From Heterodera schachtii (lineage: Eukaryota > Nematoda > Chromadorea > Rhabditida > Heteroderidae), in the NCBI GenBank assembly GCA_023374025.1, contig SIJG01000010.1:1006300-1070299 (forward strand): 64,000 bases of DNA. The letters are read 5' to 3'. The position numbers were made by a program, and so were the translations under genes. The number at the start of each line of letters is the position of its first letter. The stretch's first letter is position 1. A model generated the notes under the pieces. That model was not told the origin of the DNA and searched no databases. It saw only the letters and a list, made by a program, of their open reading frames with translations. Below are positions 10,228-20,179 of this stretch, piece after piece.

Positions 10228-10532
10228 ACAAAAATTGTCAAAAAAATCAAGTCGTTGATGAAAAATCATAGACAAAATCAATGATTTTGCAAAATCCAAG
10301 CTCGGTAAGAAAAAAAATTTTTTTTCGTCGGGAAACCAATTCCGAAGGATTACCGTTGATGAGGCAGTGTATAATTGTGGAGACGGCGGGGAAGATGAAA
10401 AATTGGACAATTTGATGCGTACAGTAGTGAAAATTAGAGACCGGTATTTTAAAAAAATGCGGGGCGAGGTTGCCCAAATATTGGTGCGGGCTCAGCAAGG
10501 GGGTAAGAGTTTTTCGAATTTAAAAATATGTT
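10228..10532 (+). other. Unassigned open stretch, possibly an orphan exon
   Basis: One frame stays open for about 95 codons and has non-repetitive, protein-like content (VDEAVYNCGDGGEDEKLDNL, then MRTVVKIRDRYFKKMRGEVA and QILVRAQQG), followed by GGGGTAAG that could be a donor. No family recognised. It could equally be a chance open frame next to gene debris; an ATG-to-stop gene cannot be built here. Confidence 0.2.
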
Positions 10533-11007
10533 AAATGCAAAACTAAGCTGGCAACATTTTTTTAAACTCCCTCCTAAAGCTACCAAAGATGTTTGGAGAT
10601 GAATAGGGCGGCCTTTTTACAGGTGAAAAATTCCAAAATACATAGGTTCAGAAACAGCAAAATAAGAATCGAAATATTTATAACTTAATGATTAAAAATA
10701 ATTAAGATGAAATTGTATTTTGTTTTTTGAATTACCACCCAATGAAATAAACCCAAGGCTTCCAGATATGCTAATTTATTTTGCTGATTTCAAGGGATCA
10801 AATACGCTTTTTAAAAGTGCTTTTTTGAGAAATTTGATGGTTTGTGATGTTTTTTTTAAAAAAAGCCTCAAAATGGATAATTTTCACTGAACTTTTGTTT
10901 AAAAATGGTGAAAATTTCTTCCAATTTTTACCCGGCGGGTTCTGTTTATGACGCCCAATTGCTGATTTTTATTGGTTAGAGCTTTTGAAAATTTTTCACT
11001 GTCATCC
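10533..11007. other. Intergenic, no recognised feature
   Basis: AT-rich, unique within the window as far as I can see, and ends where the tandem duplication begins at about 11008. Confidence 0.3.
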
Positions 11008-11057
11008 AAACAAAATCAATTCAACATTTGCAATAAATCAAAAGTGTGCGTCACATA

Positions 11058-11416
11058 AACGCTGAAATGCGGCGGTGTTTCTTTTCTATTCTACGAAAGT
11101 CTCCCAAATTGCCGCGCGGCAGGACAATCATGGTCATTCCCGCCTCAATTGCCGCAAGCGTTTCGCTCTTACGCCGCCAATTTCTTTAATATGTCCATTG
11201 GTGGTCACTTCGCCGATGACCGTCCACTTTGTTCTGATGGTCCGTCCAGTTGAGATGGACATCATCGCCACGAAAGCAGCGGCACTGTAGGACGGCCCGC
11301 CCTTGAATTCATTCAAGGGCGGGATGGAAATGTCCAACTTGCGCTCCCTGAAGAATTCGCCTCCGTCGTTGCGGTCATATGCAAAAATCGCTGCGTTGAA
11401 GGCTCGCACGAAGGAT
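11058..11416 (-). pseudogene. Lon-protease-like C-terminal exon, copy 1 (frameshifted)
   Basis: Minus-strand exon preceded by an acceptor (CATCACATAG) at 11417. It reads SFVRAFNAAIFAYDRN ... EFKGGPSYSAAAFVAMMS, STGRTIRTKWTVIGEVT, GHIKEIGGVRAK. This matches the proteolytic domain of Lon (family S16): GPS holds the catalytic Ser and the Lys of GGVRAK aligns with the catalytic Lys of the GGLKEK-type motif. Relative to copy 2 one base is missing just after VRAK, so the frame ends at RLRQLRRE. N-terminal and ATPase parts of Lon are absent. Confidence 0.7.
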
Positions 11417-11465
11417 CTATGTGATGAAACGTAAAATTTACCAAATCGGCGACTAACCAAACATA

Positions 11466-11558
11466 GTTGCACGTGGCAGCACTATGGTCGTCATTCCCGC
11501 CTCAATTGCCCGAATGCGGCTGCGCTGTACGACGGCCCTCCTTTAATTTCTAAGATGA
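11466..11558 (-). pseudogene. Scrambled Lon-like fragment (copy 1)
   Basis: Reads KGGPSYSAAAFG on the minus strand and then, in another frame, AIEAGMTTIVLPRAT. The catalytic-Ser segment has been fused to the later AIRAGMTTIVLP segment by an internal deletion. The same rearranged piece occurs at 14072-14157. Confidence 0.6.
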
Positions 11559-12263
11559 AAATTTGCAACCATATTTAGATTTAACAGAGGCGTAGCCAGG
11601 TCCTTGGCATTCGAAACCGAAAAAAAGCCCGGATGCAAACAAACTCGAAAATTTGATTTAATAAAATCATCGAAATGGGTGTCAAAATTGAATTTCCGAC
11701 CCTGAAAACCCTTCATTCGCGAAATAAGGTATAAATTATAACGATTGTCCTTTAATCTTTCTTATTTTAAAATTTATGCCGTTTCACAATAGGTTTTTTT
11801 TGTATAATTTGAAAATTACCGGCAAAGTCATTACCAAATTTCTGCTCACCGAATGCCAATTGAGGAAAAATGCCAAATTGATGACCAAAAGTCAAAATAA
11901 TGACGAATAGTGACATAATTTTCTGCTAAACGAAATATTTTAGCGACGAAGCTCCAAAATATGCTTTCTAGTGACGGATAGTGACATCAGAATCGAAAAA
12001 TTTCAACGCAGAAATGCGTTTTTCGAGCACCTTTCTTCAAATTTATACATTTATGCATTATGATATTTCAAGTAATTGAAAATTGATTTGTGACAATTGG
12101 ATGTAAACTTTAGTTTGAACGCATTTAAACTGCAGTAGAGCCGGGTCTACCTCAGTTGGGCCCCGGCACGTTTGGGGCCCGCATGTTTTTGGACTATAAC
12201 TTTTTTCTTTGTCAACTAAATCTAACAATCTTAGTATCTCATTCCCCTCAGATGCTCTATTAG

Positions 12264-12900
12264 CAGGGCTCTCAGATCTGAGGCTTTAGCCTCATTTTGT
12301 GGTTTTTTGATAGGTCAATGAGGCTAAATTTTCAAAATGAGGCTTTGAGGCTTTTTGTGGTTTTTTGAGAAATTCTGAGGCTTTTTGTGGTTTTTTGAGA
12401 AATTCTGAAGATTTTTGATGTTTTTTGAGAAATTCTGAAGATTTTTGATGTTTTTTTGGGGGAAATTCGTCATATTTTTAATATTTTGATTAGTTGGCAT
12501 AATGTTTGACAATTATTTAGTAATTTGGGTTTGTAACAGAGCTTCGAAATCGCAAAATTTGGTCATTTTTCGGACAAAATCTGTTAACAAATCGCATTGA
12601 AAATTACAAAATTTTTCCCGGCGGCGCCTATCGGCACCGCCGGACCCCCTTGTTTCCCAAAAGTTTTTTTGAAAAAGCGCCGCAAAAAAATCAACTTCGT
12701 TTTTCAGGTTCAGAATCCCAAAAAATGCTTATTTCTAACAAAAAAAAATGCTCAAATTGATCATGGACAATCAAAAATATAACATTTGATCATTTTAAGC
12801 GTGTTTTGAATAAATTTGTAAAAATGAGGCTTTTTGACACAAAATGAGGCTTTTTTGCCTGCCAAATGAGGCTTTTGAAAATTTTGATCTGAGAGCCCTG
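12264..12900. mobile_element. hAT-like MITE, 637 bp, TSD TCTATTAG
   Basis: Perfect terminal inverted repeats CAGGGCTCTCAGATC / GATCTGAGAGCCCTG, flanked by TCTATTAG at 12256-12263 and 12901-12908. The duplicated segment has the single octamer at 14870-14877 and no element, which confirms the ends. The interior has repeats of TGAGGCTTTTTGTGGTTTTT and a GC-rich hairpin at 12619-12643. No ORF for a transposase. Confidence 0.9.
12619..12643. repeat. GC-rich hairpin motif
   Basis: Left arm CGGCGGCGCC, loop TATC, right arm GGCACCGCCG with one mismatch, in otherwise AT-rich DNA. The same hairpin occurs at about 23236-23260 (inverse), 38032-38056, 38672-38696 and 38809-38833. Confidence 0.8.
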
Positions 12901-13020
12901 TCTATTAGCCTGCAAAATTCCAAAAAATTTCGTCAATTTGATTTTTTGAATTCTTCTGACCATAACTTTTTTTAACCTTAACGAAATTTTTCAAAATTTT
13001 GCAGGCTAATAGAAGACATT

Positions 13021-13205
13021 TAGGGCTTTCGAATGATACCAAGTCGCTGCTGGAATGTCCATCATTTTATTTTTTTTTCTGTTTTTTGGGTCCTTACAAA
13101 TTGCAATTGTTGTGAATTTGAGTTTTGAATTCAAAACACATTTTGACTTCACGTGTATATGTATGAAAAAAGGCTTAACTTTTTGTGCAAATTTTTTTAT
13201 TCGAA
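13021..13205 (+). promoter_or_regulatory. Conserved upstream region of one F-box-like subfamily
   Basis: The block GGAATGTCCATCATTT ... TTTTTTGGGTCCTTA ... GACTTCACGTGTATATG ... GGCTTAACTTTTTGTGC precedes exon 1 here and recurs before exon 1 at 15192, 25447 (partly) and 41700. It probably includes the promoter, but no TATA or binding site can be assigned with confidence. Confidence 0.4.
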
Positions 13206-13673
13206 ATGGCACCCGTCAAAAAAAAGAAAAAACTTTCCTCCGCCAATCTCCGCTCAATTTCTCCAACTGATCAACCGAAATCGTTGGGTTCATTTGTGAC
13301 TTTTGGAAATCGGCGAAGTCTCCGCGTGGCAATGAAAATGAAGAGCCGACGGTAAGAAAAATTTAAAAAAAAGTTACAATTCCTAATACAATTAGTTTTC
13401 CCGCATTTCAGTTGGATTTGCAACGACATTTTGATGGACATTTTGCCGCTTTTTCGTCGTCCTCAACTCGGCCTCAAAATGGCATTACTTTCACCTCGTT
13501 TCAATTCACTTGTGGACAAACATTTCGATGGCAAAAGAGAATTGCCAATTTGGAGACAAATCAGAATTGAAAAGATGAAAACAATGCCGACATTATGCGT
13601 AGCACTGGCACCAAACAAAATCAGTTCAACATTTGTAACAAATCAAAAGTATGGTCAACAAAAATTGCAGTAA
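13206..13673 (+). pseudogene. F-box-like gene truncated by tandem duplication
   Basis: Exon 1 (13206-13351, MAPVKKKKKLSS ... GNRRSLRVAMKMKSRR) and most of the F-box-like part of exon 2 (from 13412: WICNDILMDILPLFRRPQLG, LVDKHFDGKRELPIW) are intact. After MPTLCVALAPN the sequence switches at about 13612 to the flank of the Lon-like duplicate and reads to a chance stop at 13673. Exons 3-5 are missing. It could still make a short chimeric protein of about 135 residues holding only the F-box-like segment. Confidence 0.75.
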
Positions 13674-14023
13674 TACGGCGGTGTTTCTTCTCTGTTCGAC
13701 GAAAGTCTCCCAAATTGCCGCGCGGCAGGACAATCGTGGTCATCCCGGCTCGGATTGCCGCAAGGGTTTTCGCTCTTACGCCGCCAATTTCTTTAATATG
13801 TACATTGATGGTCACTTCGCCGGTGACCGTCCAATTTGTTCTGATGGTCCGTCCAGTTGAGATGGACATCATCGCCACGAAAGCAGCGGCACTGTAGGAC
13901 GGCCCGCCCTTGAATTCATTCAGCGGCGGAATGGAAATGTCCAACTTGCGCTCCCTGAAGAAATTGCCACCGTCATGGCGAGCATACGCAAAAATTGCGG
14001 CGTTGTATGCGCGCACGAAGGAT
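13621..14023 (-). CDS. Lon-protease-like C-terminal exon, copy 2 (open)
   Basis: Open minus-strand exon after an acceptor at 14024 (CATCACATAG). It reads SFVRAYNAAIFAYARH ... GGPSYSAAAFVAMMS ... TGEVTINVHIKEIGG, VRAKTLAAIRAGMTTIVLPR, GNLGDFRRTEKK and ends FVDHTFDLLQMLN-stop. Order and spacing match the S16 proteolytic domain of Lon up to its C-terminus. The catalytic Ser (in GPS) and Lys (in RAK) are present, but Tyr-Ser replaces the usual Ala-Gly after GPS. No ATPase domain or start codon exon is found upstream; only a scrambled Lon piece lies at 14072-14157. It is probably a terminal exon of a truncated gene and may not be expressed. Confidence 0.55.
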
Positions 14024-14071
14024 CTATGTGATGAAACGTAAACTTAACAAAATCGGCGACTAACCAAACAT

Positions 14072-14157
14072 AGTTGCACGTGGCAGCACTATGGTCGTCA
14101 TTCCCGCCTCAATTGCCCGAATGCGGCTGCGCTGTACGACGGCCCTCCTTTAATTTC
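14072..14157 (-). pseudogene. Scrambled Lon-like fragment (copy 2)
   Basis: Same rearranged GGPSYSAAA / AGMTTIVLPRAT piece as at 11466-11558. Confidence 0.6.
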
Positions 14158-15015
14158 TAAGATGAAAATTTGCAACCATATTTAGATTTAACAGAGGCGT
14201 AGCCAGGTCCTTGGCATTCGAAACCGAAAAAAAGCCCGGATGCAAACAAACTCGAAAATTTGATTTAATAAAATCATCGAAATGGGTGTCAAAATTGAAT
14301 TTCCGACCCTGAAAACCCTTCATTCGCGAAATAAGGTATAAATTATAACGATTGTCCTTTAATCTTTCTTATTTTAAAATTTATGCCGTTTCACAATAGG
14401 TTTTTTTTGTATAATTTGAAAATTACCGGCAAAGTCATTACCAAATTTCTGCTCACCGAATGCCAATTGAGGAAAAATGCCAAATTGATGACCAAAAGTC
14501 AAAATAATGACGAATAGTGACATAATTTTCTGCTAAACGAAATATTTTAGCGACGAAGCTCCAAAATATGCTTTCTAGTGACGGATAGTGACATCAGAAT
14601 CGAAAAATTTCAACGCAGAAATGCGTTTTTCGAGCACCTTTCTTCAAATTTATACATTTATGCATTATGATATTTCAAGTAATTGAAAATTGATTTGTGA
14701 CATTTGGATGCTTAAACTTTAGTTTGAACGCATATAAACTGCAGTAGAGCCGGGTCTACCTCAGTTGGGCCCCCCGGCACGTTTGGGGCCCGCATGTTTT
14801 TGGACTATAACTTTTTTCTTTGTCAACTAAATCTAACAATCTTAGTATCTCATTCGAGAGTCCTCAGATTCTATTAGCCTGCAAAATTCTAAAAAATTTC
14901 GTCAATTTGGTTTTTTGAATTCTTCTTACCATAACTTTTTTTTTAACCTTAACGAAATTTTTCAAAATTTTGCAGGCTAATAGAAGACATTTAGGGCTTT
15001 CGAATGATACCAAGT
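14158..15015. other. Non-coding part of the tandem duplicate
   Basis: Matches about 11559-12255 and then 12901-13020. The words GCCGGGTCTACCTCAGTTGG and ATTAGCCTGCAAAATT recur. It holds the empty target site TCTATTAG at 14870-14877. No gene seen. Confidence 0.5.
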
Positions 15016-15160
15016 CGCTGCTGGAATGTCCATAATTATATATTTTTTTTCTGTTTTTGGGTCCTTACAAATTGCTTTGAATTCAAAACACATTTTGACT
15101 TCACGTGTATATGAAAAAAGGCTTAACTTTTGTGCAAATTTTTTTCAAAATTTTCATTAT

Positions 15161-15191
15161 TTTAGGCTAAATTATTATTTATTTTCTAAAA
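15161..15191 (+). promoter_or_regulatory. Candidate spliced-leader (trans-splice) acceptor and 5' UTR
   Basis: TTTTAG-GCTAAATTATT followed within about 26 nt by the exon-1 ATG. The same acceptor-like arrangement precedes ATGs at 16646 and 25447, and in minus orientation at 4862-6160. Nematode mRNAs commonly receive a spliced leader at such sites; this is inference. Confidence 0.4.
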
Positions 15192-15890
15192 ATGGCACTC
15201 GTCAAAAAAAAGAAAAACTTTCCTCCGCCAATCTCCGCTCAATTTCTACAACTGATCAACCGAAACCGTTGGGTTCATTTGTAACTTTCGGCGAAGTCTC
15301 CGCGTGGCAATGAAAACGAAGAGCCGACGGTAAGGAAATTTTAAAAAGTTACAAAATTTCTAATACAATTTTCCCCGTTTTCAGTTGGGTGTGCAACGAC
15401 ATTTGGATGGACATTTTGCCGCTTTTTCGTCGTCTCCAACTCGGTCTCAAAATGGCAATTCTTTCGCCACGTTTCAATGTTTTAATTGACAAACATTTTG
15501 ATGGCCAATCAGAATTGACAATTTTGAGAAAAATCAGAATTGACAAGATGGGAACAATGGCGAAACTATGTGTAATCAAGAAGAGCAATGCCAAACCCAT
15601 AAAATTTCCGTTGCCCAACCATCCGTTGCACAACAAAATTCGCTTTAATTACCTTCAGATTGAGTAATTAAAAATTAATTAAGTATTTAATAAAAAAAAA
15701 GGCATTCATTTTTCAGACCATTCCGTCATCAAATTTCTCCATGCCAACCAACAAACTTTTGACAAAGGCATCAATTTGGATTTGCAAGTGCCGCATTTTT
15801 CCTATAACTCTAACGCCAAGAATGTTCACGCAATTTGGAGTGTTTTTGCCCGCAAACTTTGGCCCATTTATGCGCCAAACATTCGCCATT
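15192..15890 (+). pseudogene. F-box-like pseudogene, cut by a MITE in exon 3
   Basis: Exon 1 (15192-about 15330) has a one-base loss in the Lys-codon A run and a further small deletion, so it reads MALVKKKKNFPPPIS and stops. Exon 2 (15385-15663) is fully open (WVCNDIWMDILPLFRRLQLG ... PLHNKIRFNYLQIE). Exon 3 starts at about 15717 but lacks its first eight bases (GTACATTG), continues HSVIKFLHANQQTFDKG ... RKLWPIYAPNIRH and ends at 15890 where a transposon lies. Nothing of exons 3-5 continues beyond the element. Confidence 0.75.
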
Positions 15891-15904
15891 ATCCTCATTG
15901 CATA

Positions 15905-16409
15905 TTCACAATGCTAAGGATAGGGTATCGGCTAGGGTATCTGCAGATGAAAATCCTTAGCCTCCTCCCGAGGAGGATATTTGGTTAAAAGTGCCTTCTA
16001 AAAACAAAAATTTATTTATTAAATTCTTCAAAATTAATTTCAAATAATATAATTTTAATTTCTAAAGTATTATTTTGATGTCCAAATAAATTTTGGAGTA
16101 TTTAAAATTTAAAATTTTTTATTGAAACTTCAAAATCTTTTATGAAAATATTTGATTTTTTTAGGAAACAAAACACGTTAATTTTGGTTTATTACAATTA
16201 TAAATTCAATTATTAAATTTTTTTTTTGAATAAGCAAATTTTAAATAAAAAGTAAAAAAAATTATATTTTAGGGAATTCATTTTTGAGAAATTTTTTTCA
16301 ATTCTTAGAGGTGCATAATATTGTTAAAAAACTAACAAACTACAAATCGATCTGCAGCTACCCTAGCTATAGCTAGGGATATGCCGATTTTTATCCTTAG
16401 CATTGTGAA
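15905..16409. mobile_element. MITE with TA target duplication (Tc1/mariner-like), 505 bp
   Basis: Inverted termini TTCACAATGCTAAGGATA and TATCCTTAGCATTGTGAA, flanked by TA on both sides. The subterminal motif CTGCAGATG/GATCTGCAG and GGCTAGGGTA/TACCCTAGC is also inverted. The AT-rich interior has no ORF. It truncates the exon 3 at its left. Confidence 0.7.
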
Positions 16410-16645
16410 TATGAGCATCTATAAATATATTAAAAATCGTCCAATGCGTTCAGTTTGTTTGCATAAAATTTTAATTTCCAGAAAAAAATGGAAGCAATGT
16501 AAAATTTAGTATTTAGTTAAGGGATTTTTGGGGTATTTTGATAGTTTTTATATCCTCACAACGATAATTACTAACTTATTGCCTTTCCTATAAGATTTTT
16601 GTGCTATTTTTAATTTTCCTTATTTTAGGCAAATTATTTTTTAAA
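16410..16645 (+). promoter_or_regulatory. Upstream region with candidate trans-splice acceptor
   Basis: TATTTTAG-GCAAATTATTTT at 16621-16640 lies 18 nt before the ATG at 16646, like the leaders of its paralogues. An ATG at 16601 would add residues MLFLIFLILGKLFFK by reading through this acceptor; I prefer 16646 because paralogues start MAP/MGP there. Confidence 0.4.
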
Positions 16646-18103
16646 ATGGGACCGCCCGCCGAAAAAAAGAAAAAGCATTCCTCCGCCGACCATCGCCTCA
16701 TTTCTTCTGCAGCAATTGGTGGAAAGCAACAGAAACCGTTGGGTTCAGTTGTGACAGAATTTGGAAATCGACGAAGTGTTCGCATTGGCATGAAAAAGAA
16801 CAGACGGTAAGGAACTAAATTTTTCAGATTAAATTAATTTTCCCGCATTTCAGTTGGATTTGCAATGACATTTGGATGGATATGTTCCCTCATTTTGACC
16901 GTCCTCAACTCGGCCTCAAAATGGCATTTCTTTCGCCACGTTTCAATGCGTTGGTGGACAAACATTTCGATGGAAAAAGAGAATTGACACTTTGGAGTGA
17001 CATTACAATTGGCAAGATGAGAACAAAAGCAAAATTGTCTGTTGAGAAGAACAATGCCAAAACTGTGCGACTTCCGTTGCCCGACCATTCGCTGCCCAAC
17101 AAAATTCGCTTTGAGAACATTTGGATTGAGTAAATCAAACAAAATTCAAAAAATAAAATATGATTCCCTTTCAGGTACATTGACCATTCCGTCATCAAAT
17201 TTCTCCGTGCCAATCAGCAAATTTGGGGCAAAGGCACCGATTTGGATTTGCATGTGCCATACGCCCATAATGCCAAGAATGTCCAGCCAATTTGGAATGA
17301 TTTTACTCGTGAAATTTGGCCAATTTTTGCGACAAACATCCGCCATTTGTCCTTTTCCGATAGCCATGATATTGAAAATTTGTGTCGCCACACTTCGCCG
17401 ACAATTCTCTCCGACCTCAACATTATTTCAATCCATTCATATTATTTGCTGCCCCATTCAATTGCTGATGATGGGCCAAACGCAACTGATGGCCAAGCAT
17501 TGACCAAATGGTTGAACACTCCGACAAAAGACGGGAAGCCAAAGCAATTGAGTTGTTATGGTTATATGTCAAGAACCATTAATTTTGTCAACGATTTCAA
17601 AGAGGTGTAGCCACTTTTTCGTAAAATTTTGAATTAATTGCCATTTGCCTTTCGTTTCCCATTTCATAGGCATTTCTCCGTGCCACCATTTCTTCTGCCA
17701 ACTACATAATTCAATTTCGACTTTTTGAACCAACGCCAATTGAGTCATTTGAATTGGTGAACGAACGGACCAACGAAAAGCTGACATTGTACAGTGATGG
17801 AAACGTACATGTAGTAGTAGGATACGTATGGAAAGAGCGATGGGTAATGAACGATGCCAAATTGGGGAGACAATTCAATGGGAGAACGAAAAGACGGACA
17901 ATTTGAACAATGTCGACTTATCGCTTTGTGGATTTGGGTGAGTGGAAACGCAATTTTCTTTTGTTTAATATAATTAAAATTGCCCTTAATTTAGGCCAAT
18001 GTCTCCACCAGCGGCCGGTCAAATGAACACAAAAAATCGCCAGAAAATGAATCCCGGGCCCATCGGACAGCGGAAGAAAAGTGAAAGAATTATTAGGAAA
18101 TGA
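16646..18103 (+). pseudogene. F-box-like gene, nearly intact, one-base loss in exon 4
   Basis: Exons: 16646-16806 (MGPPAEKKKKHSSADHRL...), 16854-17129 (WICNDIWMDMFPHFDRPQLG ... IRFENIWIE), 17175-17604 (YIDHSVIKFLRANQQIWGKG ... NFVNDFKE), 17670-17937 and 17995-18103. The first three exons total 867 nt in frame. In exon 4 the codons for WVMKRCQIG have lost one A (ATGAACGATGCC against ATGAAACGATGCC in paralogues), so translation continues as NDAKLGRQFNGRTKRRTI and stops. Everything after it, including the exon-5 tail, is intact in the shifted frame. Either a very young pseudogene, a truncated but expressed protein, or a base-call error. Confidence 0.75.
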
Positions 18104-18859
18104 GCATATTCTGATCGGTCATTATGGATGGAAAGTGATTGGATAATTGCTCCTCACATTTATTTGTTGCTTTTTTCGTTTGAATACATTTATGTGATTG
18201 TTTGGTTTTTTGGTATTTTTTATCGGAAATGATAGGCTATAAAAGATGAGTAAAAATTTTGATACGTATCCATTTCGATTCCCAGTGTAAAAACATTGGA
18301 ATTTGAGTTTGTCTAAAAGGAAAAATTGCTCTTCTTCAGTTCTTTACATTCAATCGACTTAATATCAGCTATGATTTGTACTTTACTTTTTAAAAGTTTT
18401 TTTATCTTTTTTTTGGAGGTGTTGAATCTTTAATTAAAATTAAAATGTTCTCTTTTTAAAGATTTGTCGGTAAATATCGGTCATAGGGCCCAAATTCAAA
18501 AATACTATATTTAGCTGTTTCCTAAAATTTTTAGCTTAAATTTAACTGAATTTGGAACATTTATTTTGCGCTTTTATATGCATATTTTGGATGCCCTAAT
18601 TATAAATCAATTCAGAAATGAGTGCATCCGAATCCGATGACTAAGTCTAAGCTAAAGGAAAAATTTTTATTCAAAAAACTGACAGACGGAGAGATTTCTA
18701 AAAATTTATTTAATTTACAAATTTACATATATATTTTATCATTTTTTGAATGTTTTTCTCATTTGTCTAATTTTTTCTTCTATTTTGGTTTACATTGAAT
18801 AGTATTCTTTGTTACACCAACCAATTTGAAAACGGCAAATTGTGTTAATTACCGCAAAA
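18104..18859. other. 3' block and intergenic spacer
   Basis: 18105-18200 is the family's conserved 3' block (ATGGATGGAAAGTGATTGG, TAATTGCTCCTCACATTTAT). The rest is AT-rich with no supported feature, up to the short exon 1 at 18860. Confidence 0.4.
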
Positions 18860-20179
18860 ATGAACCGACGGTAAATAATTTTTTTAGATAATACCCAAAT
18901 TTCTCATTTAATAAGTTTCCACATTTCAGTTGGATTTGCAATGACATTTGGATGGACACTCTTCCTCATTTTGACCGCGCCCAACTCGGCCTCAAAATGG
19001 CACTTCTATCGCCACGTTTTGATGTTTTAGTGGACACGCATTTTGATGGCAAAAGCGAATGGACAATTAGGAAAGAAATAACAATTAGCAAGATGGGAAC
19101 AAAAGCAAAATTGTCTGTTGAGAAGAATAATGGCAAAAGTGTGATCTTTCCGATGCCCGACCATCAGATGCACAACAAAATTCGCTTTGAGAACCTTTGG
19201 ATTGAGTAAATCAAATTAAAATTCAAAGAATTATTAAATGACAAAAACATTACATTTCCAGGTACATTGACCACTCCGTTTTCGCGTTTCTCCGTGACAA
19301 TAAACAAATTTGGAACAAAGGCACCAATTTGAGTTTGTATATGCCTTCCGCCCATAATGCCAAGAATGTCCAGTCAATTTGGGATGATTTCATCAATGAG
19401 ATTTGGCCCATTTTTGCGCCAAACATCCGCCATTTGTCCTTTTCCGATAGCCATGCTCTTGAAAATTTGCGTCGCCACACTTCATCGACAGTTCTCTCCG
19501 ACCTCGACATTATTTCAATCCATTCCGATTGTTTGTTGCCCGATTCAATTGGTGATGATGGGCCAAATGCAACTGCTGGCCAAGCATTGGCCAAATGGTT
19601 GAACACACCGAGAAGCGATGGCCAGCCAAAGCAATTGAGTTGTCGTGAAAATGTTATTACGTCAGAAACCGCAGGATGGGTTAACAGTTTCAAAGAGGTG
19701 TGGCCACTTTTTCAATAAAATTATTTGGATTAATTGCCATTTGCCTTTCGTTTCCCATTTTTATAGGAATTTCTCCGTGCCACCATTTCTTCGGCCTGTT
19801 ACATAATCCAATTCAAAACTTACACCTCAATTACGCAGTTTGAATTGATGAACGAACGGACCAACGAAATGCTGACACTGGACAAAAAAGAAGATAAATA
19901 TGCTAATGGCGATTGGCTGTTGAAGCGATGCCAAATTGGGCAAACGGCGACCGTTAAATGGGAGAATAAAAAGACGGACAATTTGAACACTGTCAGATTT
20001 CATCTTCATTATGAATTTGGGTGAGTGGAAACGCCATTTGCTTTTGTTTAAAGTAATTAAATTGCCCTTAATTTAGGCCATTGTCTCCTCAAAAAGCTGG
20101 CCAAATTAATGCAAAAAGTTGTCTGAAAATGAATCCCGGGCCCAGCGGACAGCGAAAGAAAAAAGAAAAAATTATTTGA
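18860..20179 (+). CDS. F-box-like protein, intact five-exon member (359 aa)
   Basis: Exons 18860-18870 (MNRR), 18930-19205, 19262-19697, 19767-20020 and 20077-20179; sum 1080 nt, all junctions GT-AG and in phase. F-box-like segment WICNDIWMDTLPHFDRAQLG, KMALLSPRFDVLVDTHFDG. Middle part YIDHSVFAFLRDNKQIWNKG, EIWPIFAPNIRHLSFSDSH, GQALAKWLNTPRSDGQPKQL. C-terminal part EFLRATISSACYIIQF, QFELMNERTNEMLTLDKKE, LLKRCQIG, TDNLNTV and a basic tail ending QRKKKEKII. No signal peptide or membrane segment, so probably cytoplasmic or nuclear; SCF substrate-receptor role is family inference. Its 5'-truncated duplicate lies at 34821-35974. Confidence 0.85.

Larger units (their letters stand above)
11008..13352. 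repeat. Tandem segmental duplication, copy 1
   Basis: Begins at CCAAACAAAATCA and matches 13612-15330 in direct orientation with few differences outside a 637-bp element (12264-12900) present only here. The unit contains a Lon-like exon, a scrambled Lon-like piece, a long non-coding stretch and exon 1 of an F-box-like gene. The breakpoint cuts exon 2 of the F-box-like gene at about 13612. Confidence 0.8.
13612..15330. repeat. Tandem segmental duplication, copy 2
   Basis: Direct copy of 11008-13352 without the 637-bp MITE. It is flanked on the left by exon 2 of one F-box-like copy and continues on the right into another exon 1. Confidence 0.8.

Noticed and set aside
13055..13270. Frame starting MSIILFFFLFFGS upstream of exon 1 as a signal peptide
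   Set aside because: It is in a different frame from exon 1 and is part of the conserved upstream block, which is not open in the other copies.
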